Shown in pieces: positions 14,916-24,396 of a stretch of DNA of 64,000 bases (its first letter is position 1; each line of letters opens with the position of its first letter). A model generated the notes under the pieces. The model saw nothing but the letters and a program-made list of their open reading frames with translations. It had not been told where the DNA came from and did not search any database. Source of the stretch: Phycisphaerales bacterium (GTDB lineage Bacteria; Planctomycetota; Phycisphaerae; UBA1845; UTPLA1); assembly GCA_020639075.1 (NCBI GenBank), contig JACKHI010000001.1, forward strand, positions 1,116,001 through 1,180,000, given 5' to 3'. Position numbers and translations under genes: made by a program.

Positions 14916-16712
14916 TTATCCCTGCAGTCGGCGGATGTCCGCCCGTGTGCCTTCGATGCCGACAAAGTTGAAGAACTGCTCCTGCGTGAGGACAGGCACG
15001 GAGAAGTTCTGCGCCCGCCACAGCGAGTCGCGGTATCGCTCGGCCTCGCTTCGATAGCGGCGCTTCAGCGTCGGGACGGTCGGATCGACTTCCGGCGTTC
15101 GACGAATGGTCTGCATTGCACCGTTGCCGCCGTCTCCACCGTCGAAGCGCTTGCCCCAATCGTCGTCGTTGTCGTTTTCGTTGTCGCCGGACTCGTCATC
15201 GCCGTTGTCGTTTTCGTCGTCCGAGTCCTTGGCCTTCTTGTCGTCGCCCTTCTTGTCGTCGTCGTCCCAGCCGCCGCCCCAATCGTCGCCGTTGTCATTC
15301 TCGTTATCGTTCGAGGCTTCCTTTTCGTCGGCGTCCTCATCTTCGTCGGCGTCTTTTTCGTCGGAGGTCTTTTCCTCCTCGGTCGTCTTCGCCATCGCCG
15401 GCGCCGTCGCGTCCGCGATGACCGGCGCCTTGCCGAGCCCGGCGAGCACATCCTGGCCGCGCGGCTCGGCGCCGACAACCAGGAAGTCCGTCAGGGGCGT
15501 GACTTCGTCGACGACTCGACCGCCTTCGCGTTCGATCAGTCGGATGATGCTCTCGCGACCGCGCGGATCGGGCGTGCCGTCGAAATCGACGTCAAAGTCG
15601 CCGACGACGACAAACGTGTGCTGCTTTCCGCGGGTTCGAGCCAGGAGAATGTTGTTGATGCCGTCCCCTTCGAGAATCGGGTCGTCGGGCGAAGGCGGCG
15701 AGACGATTCGACACTCACTTGTGCCCTTGTCGACACTGACGACTTCGATGCTGGCTTTGCCTCGACCGTTTGCCGGAATCGCCTCATTGGCCGAATAGAC
15801 GGCGAAGGGCATGCCGAGTGAAACGCCATCGTTCCGCCCCAGGTTGATATAGAGGAGCGAATTGCCCGGCAGGGTTCGAAGGACGACGCCGATCGGCTTT
15901 CGCGCGCTGGCTAGTTCGCGGGCTTCGGCCGGCTCGGGGCCCTTGAATTCCTTAATGACTTTCTGCTGCTGATCCAGGAGATTGCGCGTCTCGGCGTAGG
16001 CCGTCTGGAATTCCTTCTTCATCGTCTGCGATTGCTCGCGGAAGTCGTTGTAGTCCTGGCGGATCTGGGCGATCTTCTGCGTTGTCGCTGCGACTTCGGA
16101 GTTCTTTTCGTCTTCGTAGTTCGACTTGGCGACTTGGACTTCCTGAACCTGGGCGTCGACCTTCTTCATGAAGTCGTCCACCTTCTTCACGAGTTCGTCA
16201 TGCGCCTGTCGGGCCGACTCCAGTTCCTTGTTCGCCTTATCGAGGGCGTCCTGCGTATCCTTGAACTGGCTCAACTTCTCGATGTAATCCTCGTGAAGCC
16301 GCTTGACGATCGCCGTCGCGCCTGCGCTGTTTGTGTAGGCCGTCGGGTCGGGGACTTTTTCCGCGGTGCGAATCTCGGCGATCGCAGATTCAAATGAGGC
16401 GACGGCGGCGTCCGCCGTCATCGTGTTGTCGCCGGTCAATTCCGCAATCAGATTCTTGGAGCCGTTGATCGCCGATCCCGCAAGTGTGCCGCCGCTCGGT
16501 CCGCCCGCGAACATCGCCTTGAGCGTGTTCTCCTCTGCGCCGCGGACGATTCGATCCCGCTGGTCATTGGCCGATTGGGCGGTCGCACGAAGCTCTTCCT
16601 GCATCGTGTAGAGCCAAATCAAGACACCTGCCAGGATCACGGCAACAACGATCGAAACGACCATACCGATGGTAGTCGCTTGCGATCCGCCTCTCGATGG
16701 TGCACCAGCCAT
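14916..16712 (-). CDS. Membrane-anchored coiled-coil protein with BRCT-like domain and acidic tract
   Basis: A 598-residue protein. The start MAGAPSRGGSQ is chosen because GAGGAG lies just upstream. One transmembrane helix is at residues ~15-37. A coiled coil spans ~140-255 (LHEDYIEKLSQFKDTQDAL onward). A beta-rich section follows (GVVLRTLPGNSLLYINLGRN), then a BRCT-like segment at ~365-415: FVVVGDFDVDFDG, RESIIRLIEREGGRVVD and TDFLVVG fit the G-x-F, GG and TD-x-LV-x-G landmarks of BRCT domains. A ~100-residue Asp/Glu/Asn/Lys tract follows, and a conserved-looking tail with FFNFVGIEGTRADIRRL. BRCT domains usually bind DNA ends or phosphopeptides in the cytoplasm, so one placed after a membrane helix is odd. 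The function is unknown. Confidence 0.75.
   Translation of the reverse strand: MAGAPSRGGSQATTIGMVVSIVVAVILAGVLIWLYTMQEELRATAQSANDQRDRIVRGAEENTLKAMFAGGPSGGTLAGSAINGSKNLIAELTGDNTMTADAAVASFESAIAEIRTAEKVPDPTAYTNSAGATAIVKRLHEDYIEKLSQFKDTQDALDKANKELESARQAHDELVKKVDDFMKKVDAQVQEVQVAKSNYEDEKNSEVAATTQKIAQIRQDYNDFREQSQTMKKEFQTAYAETRNLLDQQQKVIKEFKGPEPAEARELASARKPIGVVLRTLPGNSLLYINLGRNDGVSLGMPFAVYSANEAIPANGRGKASIEVVSVDKGTSECRIVSPPSPDDPILEGDGINNILLARTRGKQHTFVVVGDFDVDFDGTPDPRGRESIIRLIEREGGRVVDEVTPLTDFLVVGAEPRGQDVLAGLGKAPVIADATAPAMAKTTEEEKTSDEKDADEDEDADEKEASNDNENDNGDDWGGGWDDDDKKGDDKKAKDSDDENDNGDDESGDNENDNDDDWGKRFDGGDGGNGAMQTIRRTPEVDPTVPTLKRRYRSEAERYRDSLWRAQNFSVPVLTQEQFFNFVGIEGTRADIRRLQG
15164..15375 (-). repeat. 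Low-complexity Asp/Asn/Glu-coding tract
   Basis: Imperfect short-period repeats of GAC, GAA and AAC codons (plus-strand tcgtcg/ttgtcg/ttttcg units) inside the preceding gene. They encode runs such as DNENDNGDD and DEDEDADEKE. The tract looks like slippage-expanded DNA rather than a separate element. Confidence 0.6.
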
Positions 16713-17062
16713 TACGAATTCTCCTCGCGTATTGCGTCGGCTAGGTTTGCTAACTTGCGGATACGACCCAACCATCCCCTCAAGTCAGTCTGGTAAACGG
16801 GCTGGACCGTATTGTCGTCTGGACCCCTTGCCAGGCGGGTCCGGCAGACCCCTCAGGCTGCCGGAAACGGGGCATGAAGTACTTCTAAGTATCTGCAAAT
16901 CAACATTGAATGTCAACGAAAGCTCCCGCGCCTTCTATCGGCGAGGCGGCGGGTGCACGTTCCCTTAACCGATGCGTCCGCAAATACTTCCGCACGGGGC
17001 CGGCCGCGGATAGTCACTCCCGGCGTTGACAGCCGCGCAATTGCGGACCACAACCCCAACCC
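16713..17062. other. Divergent intergenic region before polA
   Basis: No credible gene. A hairpin CCGGCAG/CTGCCGG lies at 16841-16864. The region must hold the promoters for polA and the membrane BRCT-like gene, but no convincing -35/-10 pair was found. Confidence 0.4.
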
Positions 17063-19870
17063 ATGGCATCCAAATCGCTCTACCTTGTCGACGGACACGC
17101 TCAAATCTATCGGGCCTACTACGCCCCGTTCGGGAATCTCACATCCCCCTCGGGCGAGCCGACGCGCGCCGTCCACGTCTTTACGCAGATGCTCCTCAAC
17201 CTTCTGCGTGACCGGAAGCCGGACTATCTCGCCATGGCGATGGACGTGAGTGATCGGACCGTCTTCCGCGTGGACATCGACGCCGAATACAAGGCGACGC
17301 GGGACAAGTCGCCGGAGGACCTCGGTCCGCAGATCGATCGCATCGTCGAGATCGTCACGGCCATGAACATCCCGATCCTGCGGCTGGAGGGATTCGAGGC
17401 GGACGACCTGATGGCCACGCTCGCGCGTCGTCACGCGTCGCCGGATCTCGACGTCTATCTCGTCAGCCGCGACAAGGACCTCGACCAGCTCCTGACGGAT
17501 CACGTGCGTATGTATGACCCTGGAAAAGACGTCGTCATTGACCAGGACATGATGCGCGCCGAGAAGGGGTTCGGCCCGGAAAAGGCGATCGAGGCCCAGA
17601 TGCTCATGGGCGATTCGACGGACAACATCAAGGGCGCCAACGGCGTGGGCCCCAAGAAGGCCGCCCAACTACTGGAGAAATACGGCAGCGTCGACGACAT
17701 CATCGCGCACGCGGACGAACTGACGCCCAAGCTGCGAGAGAACATCCTCGAATTCGCGAATCGCAAGGACATCGTCCGCCAACTCGTCACGTTGAAGACG
17801 GATGTCGATTTCCCGTTCAGCCTCGACGACGCCCGCATCGACCAGTTCGACATCAACGCAGCAATGCCGATTCTTCGCGATCTGGGTCTGAAGCGACTCG
17901 TCGAACGCGTCGCAAGCGATGCGACGCCAACCGAGGAAAGTCGCGAGACTAAACGAGAGTCGAAACAGGCGAAGCCCCCGGCCCAGGGCATGCTCTTCGG
18001 CGATCCGGACACGCCCGTCGATTCCAATCACCTACCCGACGGGCTTACGGGGTACGCGCCCGACAAAGTCGACTACCGGCTCATCGCGACGGAGCGAGAA
18101 CTCATTAACTTGTGCACGACGCTCGCCAGACAACACGCCTTCGCCTTCGACACGGAAACGACGGGACTGAACCCGGCGTCGGCCGACCTTTGCGGCATTT
18201 CCATCGCTTGGGAGCCTGCGACGGCGTACTACATACCCGTGCGCGGCGTTGGTGCGACGCTTGACGAAGCGGTCGTCCTCAAACATCTCGGTCCGATCTT
18301 CGCCGACGAGCGCATCGCCAAGTGCGGTCAGAACATCAAGTACGACATCGTCATGCTGGAATCCGCCGGCTATCGGATTCGCAACATCGACTTCGACACG
18401 ATGATCGCCAGCTTCGTACTGGAACCGGCGCGTCGCTCCCACGGCATCGACGGTTTGTCCCGCGAACTGCTCCAATACGAGAAAATTCCGACGCAGGATC
18501 TGATCGGCAAGGGCAAATCGATGATCACGTTCGACAAGATCGAGACCGATCGAACATGCGTGTATGCCTGCGAGGACGCCGACATCGCCTGGCGGCTGCG
18601 TGAGATTCTCGCGAAGCAGATCGAGTCGGCCGAGACGAGATCACTCTATGAGAATATCGAGCTGCCGCTCGTCGAGGTCCTCGCCGCCATGGAATTGCGC
18701 GGCGTCGCGCTGGATCTCGACGTTCTCGCCGAACTCAGCGGAACGATGACCAAGCGCCTCGACGAACTCGAAACCGAAATCCACGACGCCGCAGGCCGGC
18801 CTTTCAACATCAACTCCACGAAGCAGCTCGGCGAGATACTCTTCGACGAAATGGGCCTGCGCGTCGTTCGGCGGACGCGCACGACGCGTTCGACGGACGC
18901 CGAGGTTCTCGAAACCCTGGCCAATGAAACGGAGCATCCCCTGCCGCGACTCGTTCTCGAACATCGCGAACTGACGAAACTCAAGGGCACTTACGTCGAC
19001 GCCCTGCCCGCGCTGGTCAATCCGCGAACGAACCGCGTGCATCCGAGTTTTCATCAGACAGGCGCGATCACCGGCCGGCTCTCATGCAGCGATCCAAATC
19101 TCCAGAACATTCCGATCCGTACGGAGCTCGGCGCGCAGATCCGCCGCGCATTCGTGCCGGGAGATAGCGACTTCGTCCTGATCAAGGCCGACTACTCGCA
19201 GATCGAATTGCGCATCCTGGCTCACTTCAGCGGCGACGAGGAACTTGGCCGAGCGTTCGCGGAGGATCGCGACATCCACGCATACGTCGCCGCACAGCTC
19301 GCCGACGTGCCGATCGAGGCAGTGACGAAGGAGCAGCGGGCGCGCGCGAAGACGGTGAATTTCGGCATCGTGTACGGCCAGTCCGCCTTCGGTCTCTCCC
19401 GCCAGACGGGCATGCCGATGAGCGAAGCGAAGGACTTTATCGAGGCGTATTTCGCGCGCTATCCGAAGATTCGCGGGTTCCTCGACAGCTGCATCGAGCA
19501 CGCGCGCAAGCACGAGTACGTCAAGACGCTGTTAGGGCGTCGGCGCGACATTCCGGAAATCAACTCGCGCAATCAGACGGCGCGCAACCAGGCCGAGAGG
19601 CTCGCGGCGAACACCGTGATCCAGGGAACGGCCGCGGACCTGATCAAGCAGGCGATGATCAACATCCATCGGCGCGTGGAGCGAGAGAACCGACCGAGCC
19701 GTATGCTGATTCAGGTTCACGACGAGTTGGTCTTCGAGACGCCCAAGGACGCAGCGAAACACGAAGCGGCGTTCATCACGAAGGAGATGTCCGAGGCGAT
19801 TCCGTTGAGCGTGCCGATCAAGGTGGATGTTTCGATCGGTGCGAACTGGTTGGAGGCGGAGCGCGTCTGA
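17063..19870 (+). CDS. polA: DNA polymerase I
   Basis: A 935-residue family A polymerase with all three domains. The N-terminal 5'-nuclease (residues ~1-290) shows YLVDGHAQIYRAYYA, EADDLMATLARRH and GVGPKKAAQLLEKYG. The 3'-5' exonuclease is intact at motif I, FDTETTGLNP (about residue 362), with AKCGQNIKYDIVML and an Asp/Tyr-type EDADIAWRL. The polymerase has ADYSQIELRILAHFSGD (motif A, ~710), RARAKTVNFGIVYGQSAFGL (motif B; Phe at the ddNTP-discrimination site) and IQVHDELVFE (motif C, ~885). It acts in Okazaki fragment processing and repair. Its last 53 bp overlap the convergent beta-helix gene. Confidence 0.98.
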   Translation: MASKSLYLVDGHAQIYRAYYAPFGNLTSPSGEPTRAVHVFTQMLLNLLRDRKPDYLAMAMDVSDRTVFRVDIDAEYKATRDKSPEDLGPQIDRIVEIVTAMNIPILRLEGFEADDLMATLARRHASPDLDVYLVSRDKDLDQLLTDHVRMYDPGKDVVIDQDMMRAEKGFGPEKAIEAQMLMGDSTDNIKGANGVGPKKAAQLLEKYGSVDDIIAHADELTPKLRENILEFANRKDIVRQLVTLKTDVDFPFSLDDARIDQFDINAAMPILRDLGLKRLVERVASDATPTEESRETKRESKQAKPPAQGMLFGDPDTPVDSNHLPDGLTGYAPDKVDYRLIATERELINLCTTLARQHAFAFDTETTGLNPASADLCGISIAWEPATAYYIPVRGVGATLDEAVVLKHLGPIFADERIAKCGQNIKYDIVMLESAGYRIRNIDFDTMIASFVLEPARRSHGIDGLSRELLQYEKIPTQDLIGKGKSMITFDKIETDRTCVYACEDADIAWRLREILAKQIESAETRSLYENIELPLVEVLAAMELRGVALDLDVLAELSGTMTKRLDELETEIHDAAGRPFNINSTKQLGEILFDEMGLRVVRRTRTTRSTDAEVLETLANETEHPLPRLVLEHRELTKLKGTYVDALPALVNPRTNRVHPSFHQTGAITGRLSCSDPNLQNIPIRTELGAQIRRAFVPGDSDFVLIKADYSQIELRILAHFSGDEELGRAFAEDRDIHAYVAAQLADVPIEAVTKEQRARAKTVNFGIVYGQSAFGLSRQTGMPMSEAKDFIEAYFARYPKIRGFLDSCIEHARKHEYVKTLLGRRRDIPEINSRNQTARNQAERLAANTVIQGTAADLIKQAMINIHRRVERENRPSRMLIQVHDELVFETPKDAAKHEAAFITKEMSEAIPLSVPIKVDVSIGANWLEAERV

Positions 19871-21983
19871 GAGACCGAAGCTTCGCGCCGATCAGCATCG
19901 CGAGAAAGGCGCTGACGTCGTTGCCATTCACGATTCCGTCGCCATTTACGTCCGCGGCACATACGCCGAGACCTGCCGGCATGAGCGTCTCCGCGACGAA
20001 GCCCGGCACGTCGTCGATCGTGACATTTCCGTCGCCGTCGAAATCGCCGGGCAGGACGTCGCTCTGAGTGAACTCATCCGCCCCCATGTCGATGCGGCAA
20101 CTCTGCACGCGGGTTTCGCCGTCGATATCGCCCTTGCTGCTGCTTTCGTCAAATGCGGGGTCAGCCGCGTCGATACATGGGCTATCGGGCAACAGGTGGT
20201 AGTCGCCGATGACGAACTCGTCGTCCGACGGATCCGACGGGGTATCCATGTCATCCCAATGGCCCGGATCGACGAACTTCGGGTCCACTGAGAGCACATG
20301 AAGCGACGCAGGCGTCTGCCCCGATCCGGGGAAATACGACGGGAAGTCCTGAATGTTTGAGTACATCGGAAGCAGGTGAGGCAAGATCTGTGCGTGGAAC
20401 GGATCGTCGCCGTTATCCCGATTGAGCATAATGATTGAATTCGAGACTCTAGCGCCGGCAGCGCCGCCCGCCGTTTGTTCCGCATAGTTCCCGACGATCG
20501 TACAGCCATCGACGATCGTCGCATTCCCCTGAATCGCACCGCCCTGATCGGCGGCCCTGTTTCCCGCAAAAAGGCAATCGCGAATCGCTCCGCCTGCGAT
20601 GAAGATCGCCCCACCGCTGGATTGCGATGTGTTTCGAGTAAAGATCGAATTCGAGATCAGTCCCGTGACAGTCGTCGCGTTGATCGCCCCTGCGCCAATC
20701 GTCGCGGTGTTTCCGGTGAATCGACACGCGAACACGCTGGAGGTAAACCCATTGATCGCCCCGGTTCGCGTATCGTTGGATGAAAAATCGCAGTCTTCAA
20801 GTCTCGCGGCGCCGGAGTTCGCCGCGATGATAGCTCCGATCCGGGATCGATTCGAATCGAATTGACAATCCTGCAGCGTCGTCGCATTCCCCAACACGAC
20901 GACGCCCGAAAAATCGACTTCGTTGTTGGTAAATACTGTTCGTTCGATGGTGCTCGGCCTGGCCGTGTAGATTAGCCCGCGAGCTTGGGGACCGTTGTCT
21001 TCAAACCGGCAATCGGTCATCGTGAGGCCAAACGTATCGACGCATTTTTGCGGGTTCCGCGCAAAGACAGAGTCCCGAATGGTCACATGTCCGGTCGAGC
21101 GAATCAGATCCCATTCGTTCTCCTCAAATCGGCAGCCGAAGAAGCCGCCGCATTCCGACGACTCGCAGGGAAGACTCCCCAGCGGGAAGAGATTCGCCAC
21201 CAGCGAAGGATTTGCAGTGAAGTCACAGTCGGTGAATCTCGGCGTCGTGCGATTGGCATAGACGGCGTAGCCACCGACATGCCCGGGCACTGTCGTTTCC
21301 GTGATCCTGCACGACTCGACGATGGCTGTATCGAAACTGTCCACATAGATTGCGCCGCCGATCGACGCCCAGTTGTTGCGAAGCGTGCATCGGCGAATCG
21401 TCGGAGAAGACATCTGAATTCGAATACCGCCGCCTCTTGCGGAAGTGGAGCCGATTCCGTTGGTGATTGTCAGGCCGTCGAGCACGGAATCGTTCGTCTC
21501 GCTGTTTTGGAACACAACGACGGTTCCCGCCGCATCGCCGTCAATGATTGTCGCGTCGACGATGGCCGGAATCGTCGGATTGGCGCTTTGCACGGTAATC
21601 GCCTTGCCGGTGAAATCGATGCGCTCATGCCAGCGGTTGTCGCTGCTGCAATCGTTTGGGAGGACAAGTACGACATCGCCATCAATGGCGGCGTCGATGG
21701 CGGATTGAATCGTGTCGTACCCAAAGGCGCCGCTGCACTCGACAACCAGAACTGCGCCGCCGCCCGGTCCTCGTGCAATTGCGTCGCTGTCGACAATCCG
21801 AAGCAAGTCGTCCGCGGTCATTGTCACGCCGCCGACCTGATACATGCTGACAGCCGTCAGCGCATCGATCGGTTGCGAAGCCGGCACGATTGTCTCACTC
21901 GACGCATCGACGTGCGACGTCATCGCGCCGATCACGAATGCCAGGAGATACACTGATTTCCACGGAAATGCGCGCTGATTCAT
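19818..21983 (-). CDS. Secreted right-handed beta-helix protein with C-terminal dockerin-like repeats
   Basis: A 721-residue exported protein. After a signal peptide comes IQSAIDAAIDGDVVLVLPN, the usual opening of pectate-lyase-like or Omp-type parallel beta-helices. Many short rungs follow (DGLTITNG, IRRCTLRNN, GGAIFIAGGAIRDCLFAGN). After a DMGADEF segment the C-terminus has two EF-hand-like loops, GDFDGDGNVTIDDV and ADVNGDGIVNGNDV, that form a dockerin-like pair. No catalytic residues are evident. It is paralogous to the next gene. The frame runs 53 bp into the antisense of polA, so the basic tail KLRSLRRAPPPTSSHRSKHPP after the dockerin is encoded opposite the polymerase C-terminus. A GGGAGC ribosome binding site precedes the start. 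Confidence 0.85.
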   Translation of the reverse strand: MNQRAFPWKSVYLLAFVIGAMTSHVDASSETIVPASQPIDALTAVSMYQVGGVTMTADDLLRIVDSDAIARGPGGGAVLVVECSGAFGYDTIQSAIDAAIDGDVVLVLPNDCSSDNRWHERIDFTGKAITVQSANPTIPAIVDATIIDGDAAGTVVVFQNSETNDSVLDGLTITNGIGSTSARGGGIRIQMSSPTIRRCTLRNNWASIGGAIYVDSFDTAIVESCRITETTVPGHVGGYAVYANRTTPRFTDCDFTANPSLVANLFPLGSLPCESSECGGFFGCRFEENEWDLIRSTGHVTIRDSVFARNPQKCVDTFGLTMTDCRFEDNGPQARGLIYTARPSTIERTVFTNNEVDFSGVVVLGNATTLQDCQFDSNRSRIGAIIAANSGAARLEDCDFSSNDTRTGAINGFTSSVFACRFTGNTATIGAGAINATTVTGLISNSIFTRNTSQSSGGAIFIAGGAIRDCLFAGNRAADQGGAIQGNATIVDGCTIVGNYAEQTAGGAAGARVSNSIIMLNRDNGDDPFHAQILPHLLPMYSNIQDFPSYFPGSGQTPASLHVLSVDPKFVDPGHWDDMDTPSDPSDDEFVIGDYHLLPDSPCIDAADPAFDESSSKGDIDGETRVQSCRIDMGADEFTQSDVLPGDFDGDGNVTIDDVPGFVAETLMPAGLGVCAADVNGDGIVNGNDVSAFLAMLIGAKLRSLRRAPPPTSSHRSKHPP

Positions 21984-22128
21984 GTCCCGAGCTCCCGAAC
22001 TGGGTATTTAGATTTGACTCCCTCCCGCATGCTATCTCTTGGAGCAAGGGGAATCAATCTAAAACGCGTGGTTCCTGATTGCCGCCATGGTCGATGGTCA
22101 GGAGCCCGGGACTGATGGCGTTTGAGCT

Positions 22129-24153
22129 TTATTCCAGCAGAATCGACACGAATACCGCGATGTCCAGACTGTTCACGACGCCGTCGCCATTCACATCCGC
22201 GGCACAGACGCCCGGGCCCCAGTTCGCGAGGGTTTTTGCGGCAAACGGCGCTACGTCGTCGAATGTAACGAAGCCGTCGCCGTTAACATCCCCTGCAATT
22301 GGAATGTCCTGAATGAACTCGTAGGCGCCCATATCGATGCGACAACTCTGCACGCGCGGCTCGCCATCCAGATCCGTCGATCCCGGATCCGACACGTACG
22401 CAGGATCGCCGCTGTCGATGCACGGGCTCGTCGGCAGCAAGTGGTAATCGCCCGGTGTGAACACGTCGTCGGATGCATCGTCGGGGGTGCCCATGTCATC
22501 CCAGCTACCTGGGTCCACGAATTGCGGGTCGAGTTGAATCAGGCCCGGAATGATCACGCCAGGGGAGTACTGAACGGCGCCATCAACGTCGACGTATTTC
22601 GGGGACAAAAGGTAGAATTGCGAAAGCAGCAGGGGGCTCGAGAATTGCCGATTGGCGTAGACGATTGAATTGCTGATCCTGAACGCATTGCCGCCACCCC
22701 AACGATTCGCCAGATTTCCGACAATCGTGCAGCCGTCGACACTCGCCTGAGTCGCGAAAACGCCGCCGTACGATGAACCCGCCCTGTTTCCGACAATCAG
22801 GCAGTTTTGAATTGATCCCGAGTTCATCTTAATAGCACCGCCTTGTCCATTTGACGAGTTTCCAAAGAAACGGGAATTGAGGATCGACGTTCTTGTGCTC
22901 AGATCCAGCGCTCCGCCAGCGGCAAGGGTATGATTATTGACGAACTGAGAGTGATCGATGGTCAGCGTATCTCCATATTGCGCGTAAATCCCGCCAAATA
23001 GATCAGAGTTGTCGCTGACCTCGCAATTCTCAATAAGCCCCGATCCGCGTAACGTCGCGATCGATCCGTGCATGTTTCGCGTAATCACACAATCGCGCAT
23101 CAGGTACTGCGCGTTGTTTGAGAGGACACTCTCGCAGTAGATGGCATCGAATGCGATGTTATTGTTCTCGAAACGCGTCCGCTCCATGGTGAAGCCGTGG
23201 GTCAGGCGCAGCCCAAAGGGGCTCAGCGTATTGCCCGTGAACTCGCAGTCGAGAATCGTCGGATTGTATCCTTCCAGGCATGTCGCATTGTTGCCTCCAA
23301 ACACGCAATGGCTGAGCGTTACTCTGTTCATTCTGAGGATCGTTCCCGTGCAGTTGCTGAAATTGCAGGACTCAATCACACCGCTTGAAGAGGGAAGCTC
23401 ACAGGGATAATCCGGTCTTTCATCCATCCAGATCGCCTTGCCGCCAAGATTGGCGAAAGAACACCCCGTGATTCGCGGATTCGCACAAGCCGTGTAGCCG
23501 ATGGCGGCGCCCTCGCCGTTCGCCGCGTAGTTCTGCGAAAACCGGCAGGACTCAATGGACACAAGCTCGCCGCCTTCAACCCGGATGGCGCCGCCATATC
23601 CCCCCGAGTTATTTCCCGCGAATGCGCATCGACGGATCGTCGGCGACGCATGGTGGACATCCACGCCCCCGCCGAACCGGACAAAGCCGGCGGGTGTCCA
23701 TTGCGTTCCCCCGAGGCCGTTCACAATGGTCAGGCCGTCCAGTATCGAATCCGAAGTTTCGTTGCTTGCCATTCTCACGAGCGGACCGATCGAGTTCAGG
23801 CCGTCGATGATCGTCGCATTCACGACGGACTCGTCGTCAGGAGACATGCTTCGGACGGTAATCGCCTTGCCGACAAAGTCGATCGGCGACGTCCATCGCC
23901 CCTGGGCGTTACAGGTGTTCGGCATCACGACGACTTCGTCGCCGTCGACGGCCGCGTCGATCGCCGCCTGGATCGTCGTGTAGTCGCCCGCACCCGTGCA
24001 ATCCACGATCAGGATGCCGCCACCCCGCGGTCCGGCCGGAGGCGGTCCTGCCGTCGGATCCGTCGGCCCCGCCACCCCCTTTGGCACGCTTCCCCAAAGG
24101 AACAAAATCGTCGAATAGACGAGAAATCCGCGCAAGGATCCCACAGTTTCCAT
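22129..24153 (-). CDS. Secreted right-handed beta-helix protein with C-terminal dockerin-like repeats (paralogue)
   Basis: A 674-residue exported protein with the same architecture as its downstream neighbour. It has a signal peptide (LVYSTILFLWGSVPKGVAG), the opening TTIQAAIDAAVDGDEVVVMPN, a long series of Asn/Gly/Cys-rich beta-helix rungs, a SPCIDSGDPAY segment, a DMGAYEF block and the pair GDVNGDGFVTFDDV / ADVNGDGVVNSLDI. The shared blocks indicate tandem duplication. The helix is Cys-rich (SIESCRFSQN, IESCNFSNC), as is common for planctomycete secreted proteins. An AGGAG ribosome binding site precedes the start. The role is unknown; the cell surface or a matrix is likely. Confidence 0.86.
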   Translation of the reverse strand: METVGSLRGFLVYSTILFLWGSVPKGVAGPTDPTAGPPPAGPRGGGILIVDCTGAGDYTTIQAAIDAAVDGDEVVVMPNTCNAQGRWTSPIDFVGKAITVRSMSPDDESVVNATIIDGLNSIGPLVRMASNETSDSILDGLTIVNGLGGTQWTPAGFVRFGGGVDVHHASPTIRRCAFAGNNSGGYGGAIRVEGGELVSIESCRFSQNYAANGEGAAIGYTACANPRITGCSFANLGGKAIWMDERPDYPCELPSSSGVIESCNFSNCTGTILRMNRVTLSHCVFGGNNATCLEGYNPTILDCEFTGNTLSPFGLRLTHGFTMERTRFENNNIAFDAIYCESVLSNNAQYLMRDCVITRNMHGSIATLRGSGLIENCEVSDNSDLFGGIYAQYGDTLTIDHSQFVNNHTLAAGGALDLSTRTSILNSRFFGNSSNGQGGAIKMNSGSIQNCLIVGNRAGSSYGGVFATQASVDGCTIVGNLANRWGGGNAFRISNSIVYANRQFSSPLLLSQFYLLSPKYVDVDGAVQYSPGVIIPGLIQLDPQFVDPGSWDDMGTPDDASDDVFTPGDYHLLPTSPCIDSGDPAYVSDPGSTDLDGEPRVQSCRIDMGAYEFIQDIPIAGDVNGDGFVTFDDVAPFAAKTLANWGPGVCAADVNGDGVVNSLDIAVFVSILLE

Positions 24154-24257
24154 TTACCGCACTCCTAAAGTATGAAAAAATGAATTCTGGCCCATAACCA
24201 ACTGTATGGACCGAAAATGGGGCGAGTCAAACTGGCTGGCGACATATTCGACGCGCG

Positions 24258-24307
24258 CAAGAAAGAGCCTGGCGCGTTCGACACCCTTGCCGAAAGCGCG
24301 CCAGGCT
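24258..24307 (-). terminator. Hairpin terminator after the DUF11 protein gene
   Basis: A perfect 11-bp inverted repeat AGCCTGGCGCG (24266-24276) with its complement at 24297-24307, followed on the minus strand by CTTTCTTG. It is about 90 bp after the stop of the gene at 24397-27696. Confidence 0.6.
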
Positions 24308-24396
24308 GGCGCCGCCAGTTTCTATTGATTCCTCGGATACCGATATCCCTCCAACAGGAACCGGATCAAAGGACTTCGGACGTCGTCAGGCGTGGA

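Noticed and set aside
15164..15375. Possible CRISPR-like or tandem repeat array
   Set aside because: Units are 3-6 bp and in frame with Asp/Asn/Glu codons; no spacer-repeat organisation exists. No CRISPR array is seen in the window.
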